Assembly (NCBI GenBank): GCA_033085395.1
Contig: JANQBS010000001.1
Location: 248,001-312,000 of the forward strand
Reading direction: 5' to 3'
Length of the DNA stretch: 64,000 bases
Source of the DNA: Xanthoparmelia taractica
Taxonomy: Eukaryota > Ascomycota > Lecanoromycetes > Lecanorales > Parmeliaceae
Below, piece after piece: positions 56,281 through 64,000 of this stretch. A program made the translations under genes and the position numbers. The notes beneath the pieces were generated by a model that made no database searches, was not told the DNA's origin, and saw nothing but the letters and a program-made list of their open reading frames with translations. Within the stretch, counting starts at the first letter, position 1, and each line of letters opens with the position of its first letter.

Positions 56281-56530
56281 TCAAGGAAGCCGTCCAAAGC
56301 CTTTTTTACATACATTTCTCTCGTAGGTCCATCCGAAAATTCGGTTAACCTGCTTGTCGAACGTCGCCTTTGACCAGGAATACACGTATCGCATTTCCAC
56401 TGTCCCCTTCTCCTCTGACTGATAGCTGAAACGAACCAAAACACAGGAATACCATGGTGCTAGGGCTCTGATGTGACTGAGTATGCTGGAAGCTGGGAGC
56501 GAGGGCCTCGTGAAGCTCGAGAAGGGTCAT
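56281..56530 (-). CDS. possible small gene, 65 aa, two exons
   Basis: Model: exon 56530-56478, intron 56477-56426 (52 bases, GTCACA donor, GTTTCAG acceptor), exon 56425-56281. The product begins MTLLELHEALAPSFQHTH and continues YQSEEKGTVEMRYVYSWSK, ATFDKQVNRIFGWTYER, which reads like protein; the join keeps frame. No family recognised. The donor is weak and other splice choices exist, so this is tentative. Confidence 0.28.
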
Positions 56531-57439
56531 CGCACAACCTTCTCACGTACCCCTGGTTGATGCCGGAAATTTAACGTTTTGATGTTTATTAGTGGCACAG
56601 TTTCTCAAATTGTTGCGCTTCTCGTGAAAGAACGTCGTTTGGTTTTGAGACGTTTTTGTGTTATTGACATCCTCCCCCCCAACCTTTCCCCAGCATCTGC
56701 ACGTCCCTAATCCAAGTAAATATCACAGTCACATACAGAACCCCCTCCCTTACCTCTCCCCCTATCCCCTGCTACGTGCATACAGAACATGCAAACAAAC
56801 AGTAGACGCAGCAAATTTTCCGGGAAACGAGGTATTTCCTATACAAGGAGTCATCCGCTTCGACTGAGATGAGATGACTGGATCGCTTGAGAGAGGGTTT
56901 GAACTCGGGAGCGGGGTTTTTCTGATGGGGTGGGTTGGGCTGAGTTGGGAGGGGGTGAGGGAGAGAGTGAGGGTGGAGAGGGAGGGTGGGAGGGAAGGGG
57001 AGGGGATCGAGATCGAGATGGAGAGACGGTGGGGTTGTTGGGTGGAGGGAGGAAGGGAGAGAGGGAGGGTGTTGGATGGGGGGGCTTGGCGATGGGGGTA
57101 GCTGATGGATGGGTTGGTGGGTGAGAGGATGGGAGGACTGTGGGTTGCGGTGTCTGGGGATGATAGGTGTAGAGATGAGTGCGTGTGTTGCATAAGTTAA
57201 GAGATCTTGTCGTATTGATTCCTGGAATCGTTTTTGCCACGTGTGAGTCGAAATTTGGCAAGTTTATGCCCGCATACGTGCTTATGAATTTCGGTTCCTC
57301 CTGAGTTGAATGCTTCGTAATTCCGAGATACGATCTCATTTCATCGTCGTTCCCATAAGATACACGAGCATCGCGCACCACTTAACAATAGCACTCCAGA
57401 AAGAAAACTCGATCCCAATGGGCTGCCACCTCTTACATC
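56531..57439. other. intergenic, strongly strand-biased
   Basis: C-rich then purine-rich on the plus strand. The long open frames on both strands (Ser/Pro- or Gly/Arg-rich) follow from the base bias and are not genes. Confidence 0.55.
56948..57005 (+). repeat. G-rich purine tract with G-quadruplex potential
   Basis: Many GGG runs separated by 1-4 bases; from 56980 to 57005 at least five GGG or GGGG runs occur with loops of one or two bases. This fits the usual quadruplex pattern. It lies beyond the 3' end of the 184-aa gene. Confidence 0.65.
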
Positions 57440-58056
57440 TCATCGGTTCATATGCTCCAACATGCAAACAGCGACAGCGACAATAAGCGGATTGTCCCGA
57501 AAGCCACCACATCTCCTATTCTTACTTCCCACCTCCTCGGGCGACTCCTCCGGAGTAGCAATCGACGGAGTACGAGTGGTGCCGGAGAGATCTGACGATA
57601 CCGAGTCCACGGCCGTCTCTTCCGACGATGGACGTCTCTGGCGCTCCCGCTCGTGGAAGCCGGGATGCGGTGCCTTGTCGAGATCAGCAGGAGGATGATC
57701 CTGGACTGGGGTCCTTATTTCGTAGCCGAGGACTCCGGCTTGGGAGAGCAGGTCGCCGTTGTGGACGCGGCGGTGAGGGCTTCGGAAGCCGTAGTCGGTA
57801 AACGTGGCGATGAAGGAGTCGGTGGTGGGTTCGGGCTCGTAGGCGAAATCTCGGATTTTGGGGAGGTGGGTTTGGTTGAGGGGGCCGCTTGGATTTTATT
57901 TTTGTTAGAGGAGGAGCGGGGTTGTTGGGTAAGTACAGAGAGAGCTTACTGTTCTGGTCTCTTGGCTTTGTCTTTTGGGAGGCTGATGTACATGGCGGCA
58001 ACATTGGGATGTTGCTTGTATCTTTTGGTGGTTTGATCGAGGTGTTTGTGGAACAT
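57440..58056 (-). CDS. hypothetical protein, 184 aa, two exons
   Basis: Exon 1 58056-57950 (MFHKHLDQTTKRYKQHPNVA...KAKRPE), intron 57949-57888 (62 bases, GTAAGC donor, CTCTAACAA branch, CCAAG acceptor), exon 2 57887-57440. The second exon has no ATG near its start, so it is easily missed. The joined protein reads well: LPKIRDFAYEPEPTTDSFIA, TFTDYGFRSPHRRVHNGDLL, SQAGVLGYEIRTPVQDHPP, then a Ser/Thr/Glu linker and a hydrophobic C-terminal stretch (NPLIVAVAVCMLEHMNR) that could be a tail anchor. The donor, branch and acceptor all fit the window's other introns. No family recognised. Confidence 0.58.
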
Positions 58057-58877
58057 GGCTGTAGAGGTTGTCGTACAGTTTTTGCAGCTTGGCGAAGGAT
58101 ATGTGGATTTGACTGTTTGCTTATGTACTTGTTGAAGGGCGGAAAACGCTTGAAAGACGAAAAGGATTTTCGTAGCTTTTGTACTCGAAACAGAGATAAT
58201 GGATTAAACTGGGAAATAAGCCACCAAATTGAATCCAAGTACTGCATTTTACAGCATGGAGTCCAGTGACCCTTGACATGTACCACCATGCGCACATTTG
58301 CTCCATTTTCTGGATCTCCTCAGGAAGCTTCTCTTGGAAGCTGTTGACTGCTTGAAGAAAGTTCAATGCAAATCACTTTGAGAATGAACAGGAATCATGA
58401 TCGTTCAACCAGGCAATCTTACCTGGCAGCGATGCCTTACTAGCAGTCGCAAATGACCAGCAAGATGGTCCTTGTAACGGAGCGGCACAGCTCGCGGTGA
58501 GATCTCGAAGCTGGGATAAGTATGGTGACTGCTCGACAAACGAAAATCATCCATTACTCAAGACTTCCAGGTTTTAGAAATGAAAGAGAGTAGGAGGTAG
58601 ACTTGAGCAAGACAGGGGATGGCTGGCCGTCCATTTCAGATAATCAGTGGCAGCCGACGTCTGACGCCGAAGACTAACTTGTCCAGCGAGAAGGAAGAGA
58701 AAGGGAGGGAAAAGAACGAGGAGAAAGTACGAAAAAACACGGGAAAACCAACACTAAGCATGCAAGCCGACGGTAGAAAATAATGCACTCGTATGTCAAA
58801 TGCGGTATCCGCAGACTGTATATTTTGATCCAGTCAGTTAATCATTTCAATCAAAATCAGTAACGCTCAACACCAAA
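58057..58877. other. intergenic, nothing recognised
   Basis: Promoter of the 184-aa gene and 3' flank of the ankyrin gene. The bases just upstream of 58056 are open in another frame but show no supporting signal. Confidence 0.45.
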
Positions 58878-61391
58878 TCAAGCTATAATCTCCACAGGCA
58901 CAGCATGATCAGGGTGTTCCAACGCATCGTAAAAGATCGGAGTGCCATGGGCTCGACCATCGCTCTGAAACTGGGTATCATATTCGTCATCGTCGTCAAA
59001 GTCAGCAGAGACGGGCGTAAAGCACGTCGCCGTGCCTAATTTCCCAATGTCCAACGCCGCCAGTTCGCTGACTAGAGTAGACGCCTCACTTTGAGAGGCT
59101 TCAATACTCCGGATTAAGTCTTGGAAAACAGCTCGGAAAGAGGGGTCCGTGCTATCGTCCTCGCGTTCATGGAGGTAATCTGTGGCCGACTTCCCAGCGT
59201 GATCTAGAGCCTTGGTGTTGATGCGTGTGAGGCCATGGCGCTTTAGAACCTTGACGGTGGCGGATGTGGCCAATCGCGCGGTTATATGCATGATAGTTTG
59301 ACCGTAAACGTTCGTCAACGTGTAATCAGCACCTCGCGCGAAAAGCAGGTACATGATACCATGCGCATCATACGCAGTGGCGTTGTGAAGCAGGTTATCT
59401 GTGGCATCAGCCGCACAACCCATATCTGCACCATTATCAAGTAAGTATTTGACGCAGTCAGTATATTTTTCAATAGCCACCGTGGTGTTGCAGAGCGCAG
59501 TTTCGCCGCTCTTGTCTATAGCGTTGATATCAATGCCAGCTTTGACTAGCGTATCGAGTACTGGTAGAAAACCCTTGCCTCTAGTCACGGCGTGTAGCGC
59601 GGTGTGGCCGTAGCTATTACTTGAGGCAATATTCGCACCGTGGGTGAGCAGAAGATTGCAGCACGCAGTGTTTCGGACATAGTGAAGAGGTGTGGAGCCT
59701 TGCGTGTCGGGCAGATTTGGGTCGGCGCCGTACTGAAGCAGCGTCTCGAGTGACCTTTCATCCCCTCGAGCTGCCGCCCAAGATACACAAGTGCGGCCAC
59801 TGGAATCGACGGCATCGATATCCTTGGTAGAATATTCTAGCTCGTCTTGGAGTTGCTTTGGTATCAAACGCAAGACGATCTTGTGGAGCACCGTGAATTG
59901 TCGACTCTGCAAGAACTCGTCGTCATCGAACATGTTCGCTACTGTGCTTGCCTTGTCTCCCGTCAAATCACCTGAGAAGATCTTCTCCCATGCAAGCTCG
60001 GCCGGACTCCTGTACAGCTATCAATACGAGGTCCCGTGCCGAAAACAGATTATCTCACTTATTGAAACCATCCTCTAGGTTTGTCAGTGCGCCTTTGTCA
60101 ATCAGAAATCTGCACACCTCAAATTGTCCGTGGTCCGCGGCATAGTGAAGTGCAGATCCACCGAGCGGAGAGACATCCCACGGCGAGGCGGCGCCTGTCG
60201 CGAAAAGATCCTTAATGGCAGCCAGATTCCCTTCCGGTGCATACCTCCAGAGTTTCCAAGTCCAATCGACCGTGCGAGGCAGCTTGAGGTTGATGTTTGG
60301 TCCTGCAGCAGGCGCGTACGTCATGGATGTTGAGAGACAGCGCTTGAGGAACCAGGCGGGGAATTGAATGGTCATAGCGATGGAAGGCAGTGATTTACTA
60401 GCGCACGACTTTTCGTCGCAGCTGGCCGTCACCCATGGTAGACCGCTGTAGGCCAATGAGAATGACCCGATTGCACTGGTGGAGGGCTGCTTCACTCTCA
60501 GGACACGCTTCTTGTGACAAGTACAGCTGCACCATGTTTTGCAATGCGCAGTCGATTTACGAGTATACACTTGCATGCCTTTGTTGGGTCCTGAGCCCGT
60601 CGTCGTGATGGACTTCTGATTACGAGTCATGATGGAAGATTTCTCGGTTGGCCGGCGAACAGATGCTTTCTCCTGAAGGTCTTGGATAGGTAAGTGAAAA
60701 GTGCAACCAATGGCCTCGGCTTCAGCGTCGAAGTCAAAAGTGGGTGGTGTCAATGGCAGCTGGGGACCCAAGGCGCTGACAAGAGCAGTGAGCAGTCTTG
60801 TGGTTTCGTCCTGTCTGGCGTTTACCCGCTCGATAGCCGACTCGACGCGGTCAAGTTGTATTCTAGTAAAGAAAGTGTGAGCTGAGGATTTTTTATATTA
60901 AAATGAATCCATCTAAGAGTGGCAATATCTGTGCCAAGTGATTAAGAGTAAGGCGGTGTAGTGGCAACTTACGAAGTATTTGCACCGAGGCTCGCAGTCA
61001 GGTTCTGTCGTAACACTTTCAAGTCTCGACGCAAGGAATTGGCTCTCTGACGTCCCTTGGACCAGCCTAGATGATCGATACCAAAACGGGCAGGCTTGGA
61101 CGTGTGTTCTTGAAGCAAAGAATCCAGTTCCTGCAGCTTGGACGAAGTGCGGGCTATATGCCAATCCAGCCCCACCCCAGCCGGGACCGTCGTGTCAGAA
61201 GCATCACACTTCTGGCTCTGGGTAGGCTCTAATTGATGCAACAAACCATTCAGATCCAATACTTCCTCTAGTAAGAGTTTGATCTCCTCGGGAGCCTGGC
61301 GAATCGCCCGCAGTCGTTGGATACATTTGGCCACCTGCCCAATAGCACCGGCGATGGCGAGTCCCCCCGCGGTGATCGACAGCGGGTCCAT
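58878..61391 (-). CDS. fungal STAND N-terminal domain plus ankyrin repeats, no NACHT
   Basis: Exons 61391-60973, 60862-60059, 60009-58878; 784 aa. Introns are 110 and 49 bases and keep frame. Residues 1-140 match the fungal N-terminal domain of STAND proteins (MDPLSITAGGLAIAGAIGQV, then EEIKLLLEEVLDLNGLL), a helical domain of fungal NLR-like receptors. No Walker A/B NTPase follows. Instead comes a Cys-rich element, Cys247-x3-Cys251-x-Cys253-x-Cys255-His256, a conserved aromatic region (FPAWFLKRCLS), and ankyrin repeats at about 375-410 and 470-700 (GSALHYAADHGQFEVCRFLI; GSTPLHYVRNTACCNLLLTH). The tail is acidic. Likely a cytosolic signalling or sensing protein; the ligand is unknown. It lies next to the LysM gene on the same strand. 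Confidence 0.84.
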
Positions 61392-62064
61392 CCAGACACA
61401 GCGACAAGTCCTGCTATGCAGGAATTGGAAGAGAAAAGGAAGATCTTTCTTTCACCCATACTTATGTCTTGCCTCTCACAAGTAGACTTCAGTAATCATT
61501 ACTGTGACTCCCATCCCTCCACAGATGCCGTGCCACACCGCCCACGCGGAAAGCCTTGCACCTACAGCCTTGCAGCCATCTTCCAACACATTCCTGCACG
61601 CATCGCGCAAACAGAATGAGACCTGAGGCCAAAGATGGTGAAGCGTCCGATATTATGGCTGTCTGCTAAACTCAGCTTTCCCAGAGAAGAAGTGGCGCAG
61701 TGCATGCTGTCTTTCGCGTTTAAGTCTCATAAGCGAGTCTAGACTCTAGAGGCACGCTGGTGGAGGCTTAGCTTGGCTGGGTATAAGATTATCTAGTGCA
61801 TCTGGGGAGCTTCCTGTCCTTCCTTCCCTACACTACACATCTAAGGAGTTACTGCACATTCGAACGGAAAACAAGCACGTTAGGATTAACCTTGAGATTG
61901 TCAAGTATTGATATGGTAATGAGAGATTATGCGAGACTGAACTACAGAAATACTATACAAGTCTATCTTCTATCAAAACTGCCATGCAAACAGCCAGCAT
62001 ACTCCCGCCGTGTCCCTCTAATCGATCACCCTATCGTACAAAAAGATAAAGACTTATCAAAAGC
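61392..62064. other. intergenic between the LysM and ankyrin genes
   Basis: Promoter of the ankyrin gene and 3' flank of the LysM gene, both read on the minus strand. No other gene. Confidence 0.45.
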
Positions 62065-62787
62065 TTACATGCCAGCCCACTTGTGTCCCATAAGCCTGTT
62101 GGCAACAGACTGAACATAAGTACCAGTAGCGCCAACTGGGTCGTTGAGATCGTTCTTGTTCACAGATCCCGAGTTGTAGCCGCGGAAAGCCTCATAGTAA
62201 TTGTGGTATCTAGCATACAGCTGCTTCAAGCCATCTCCGGACGAAGTGCCCTCGGTCCCGTCGCGGACCATCTGGAGAATGCTGCCTCGGGGATCGCTCG
62301 GGTTGAAAGCGACGCCAGCGTGGGACTGCATGATACCAGGGTTGCCTACACCGTTGTTGGTGGTCCCGACACGGACGTTGCCGCCAGATTCTTGCATGAT
62401 GATGCAAAGGATGACGCGCGCATCGATCCCGGACTCGGGGGCGACTTTCTCGATAGCAGCCTTGATGAAGCCGACTTCGCTGGGGCTGTCATTGAGGGCC
62501 ATCAGGGTGGAGTTCTGGGACCAGAGGGTCTCGAAGCTGGCCCAGCTGCTTGGATTGGGGAAGTTGGAAGCTGGGCCGCTATATGGGACATAGCCGCCAG
62601 ACGGACCGCCAGGGCCTCCGCCGTGGCCGTTATGGGAGCCTCCAGCGCCGGGGAGGTGAATGACTTGGCCGACTTGGAGAGAGCTGGGGTTTAATCCAGG
62701 ATTGGCGGACTGGATGGCGCCGACGGAGGTACCATGGGCTTGGGCGATGGACCAGAAGGTGTCGCCTGATTTGATGGTGTAAGACAT
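62065..62787 (-). CDS. LysM domain plus lysozyme-like (GH23/transglycosylase) domain
   Basis: 240 aa from the ATG at 62787. Residues 2-47 are one LysM (YTIKSGDTFWSIAQAHGTSV, IQSANPGLNPSSLQVGQVIH), which binds chitin or peptidoglycan. A Gly/His-rich linker follows. Residues 80-240 form a lysozyme-like domain: ILCIIMQESGG with probable catalytic Glu133, GNPGIMQSH as the GLMQ-type motif, and FRGYNSG as the AYN-type motif, so a GH23-like muramidase is likely. No signal peptide follows this ATG. The frame is open upstream without another ATG, and a GTAAGT after ATTCAAT near 62930 may mark a leader intron; an upstream exon with a signal peptide cannot be excluded. Confidence 0.82.
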   Translation of the reverse strand: MSYTIKSGDTFWSIAQAHGTSVGAIQSANPGLNPSSLQVGQVIHLPGAGGSHNGHGGGPGGPSGGYVPYSGPASNFPNPSSWASFETLWSQNSTLMALNDSPSEVGFIKAAIEKVAPESGIDARVILCIIMQESGGNVRVGTTNNGVGNPGIMQSHAGVAFNPSDPRGSILQMVRDGTEGTSSGDGLKQLYARYHNYYEAFRGYNSGSVNKNDLNDPVGATGTYVQSVANRLMGHKWAGM

Positions 62788-64000
62788 CTTGTGGTGTGGG
62801 GGGGTAGCTTTCGGTTCGGGGTGTTTGGGTGCTGGAGTATGCTTTGGCTCTGGATGCTTGATGTTTTCTTTGGTGTTTATGCTCGTTCGATAATGGGAAA
62901 AACCAGAGGAGAATCGCAGATACTTATACACTTACATTGAATCCTGACCAGGCAGTGATAGAAACGTGAAACGTCTGAGGTCGTTCACGAAGTTGGTGAA
63001 CGATCCTCAGGGATGCGTCCATTGCTTTGCCATTTCGTAATTGCGGTCAGGGTAAGCAAACGATTTATGCGAGTCTCGACTTCCCACATTCAATGATTAT
63101 TAACCTTCGGAGCTGACACCTGGCCTTGCAAATTGATTTCGTAGCCCTCTTCACGCTACAAGCATGAAATGATCTTCCCTTGGACCATCAAATCAATCAT
63201 GACCGTGAGGGGACATGTCTGCGGGGACTGATAACATTCCACACACAAAAAGCAATTCCTATCGCAATCGAAATCAGCGACACCAACATTTGCTCTAATT
63301 TAGAAGTCAATGTTTTATCCTCCATAAACGGCGTAGGCTTTCTGTCACCAAAGGAGCCTAGGACGTCTGTTTTTAGTTGATTGACTGCGTAACAGTCAGA
63401 TGGATGTAGCAAAGCCCAGCTGCTTTTAGAAGGTAAGACAGGAGAATGTCGTATTCGCCAAGGTGGCACTTGCTGACGATGATGAGGCTATGAAAGTGTC
63501 TCAACGCTATGGATCGGGACGAGGCGGAGTCGAGATAAGATCTCGCTAAGGCCACAGCAGCGTTATTTTGGTGCTACAAGAAGTGCCCCTAGCGATCGAC
63601 GACGGCGACATGAGAAAGGAGAAGGATTTCAAAGATTGCGTGGGTCGAAGGATTGCTAATCTGTCTAAGATGGTGTGTGGCCAGATGTCTACTTAGCAGC
63701 CAAGACCAGACTAACTCGTGTTGAGTAGGCAACCACACTCAAACAAGATGAGCTATTTTCATGATGAATTCCACGGCGAAGTACCGTGATCCCTGACGAA
63801 AGGCCACCCTGGCACTTTTCGCCTTTTGGGTTTGCAGTGCCCTGATGCACGCTTGGTTGAATCCCACACTTATGGATCGGGCCACAGCTTTACCGCAAGC
63901 CGCGAAAAAGGCTAACTTATCTTGTTGCTCTCTCGGATTCATGTGCCAAAGGAACTGGGAAACCAGCTCTTGGAAGGATCAATCTATTCTGTTCGTCAAC
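62788..64000. other. right-end flank, no firm gene
   Basis: A minus-strand segment at about 63402-63200 reads VLGSFGDRKPTPFMEDKTLT followed by a membrane-like stretch (LVSLISIAIGIAFCVW), and could be the last exon of a small membrane protein, with an acceptor (CTAAAAACAG) just before it. I could not find a convincing first exon. Otherwise nothing is seen. Confidence 0.35.

Noticed and set aside
56762..57381. Long Ser/Pro-rich frames on the minus strand and Gly/Arg-rich frames on the plus strand
   Set aside because: They arise from one-sided purine/pyrimidine bias; all frames are open and composition is repetitive.
1..64000. CRISPR arrays, transposons, biosynthetic cluster
   Set aside because: No direct repeats with spacers, no transposase or reverse transcriptase frame, and no polyketide, peptide or terpene synthase was seen.

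Overview
The window is nuclear DNA of a filamentous ascomycete (Pezizomycotina). The genes have short introns (about 50-90 bases) with GT-AG borders and CTAAC/CTAAT-like branch points, sit about 2.5 kb apart on both strands, and include families typical of this group: a PTH11-like rhodopsin-type receptor, a DUF2985 membrane protein, a 2EXR/F-box-like protein and a fungal STAND N-terminal/ankyrin protein. I cannot place it to class or genus. There is no sign of operons, CRISPR, organelle DNA or virus.

Layout. 0-13 kb: a membrane protein, tRNA endonuclease subunit Sen15, a DUF2985 protein, an unrecognised 221-aa gene, a DFGDFE-motif protein with a Cys/His end, a TBC RabGAP and the Stb3-like regulator. 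13-15 kb: a decayed strip with a frameshifted ferric-reductase relic and an unrecognised gene or pseudogene with an in-frame stop. 15-33 kb: an 894-aa unknown, a PTH11-like receptor, the Clu protein, the ER nucleotide-sugar transporter Hut1, a Yippee protein, a zinc alcohol dehydrogenase in eight exons and a three-KH RNA-binding protein. 33-41 kb: a PAS-domain kinase facing a large dual-specificity phosphatase. 41-44.7 kb: gene-poor, with the relic of an MFS transporter. 44.7-55.9 kb: the SEACAT subunit Mio/Sea4, rRNA-processing Efg1, tRNA 2'-phosphotransferase Tpt1, an 844-aa disordered protein and a 2EXR-like protein. 56-64 kb: two small unrecognised genes, a purine-rich G-quadruplex-like block, a STAND-N/ankyrin protein and a LysM plus lysozyme-like protein.

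Genes and function. Most of the window is housekeeping: tRNA splicing (Sen15, Tpt1), ribosome synthesis (Efg1, Stb3), nutrient signalling (Mio/Sea4, PAS kinase, phosphatase), membrane traffic (TBC GAP, DFGDFE protein) and mitochondrial positioning (Clu). The most interesting part is the right end, where a fungal immune-type receptor lacking its NTPase lies next to a leaderless LysM/GH23-like enzyme. A joint role is inference only.

How models were made. Spliced models were built by hand from frame continuity, splice consensus and protein sense; no alignment or transcript data were used. Family names come from recognised motifs.
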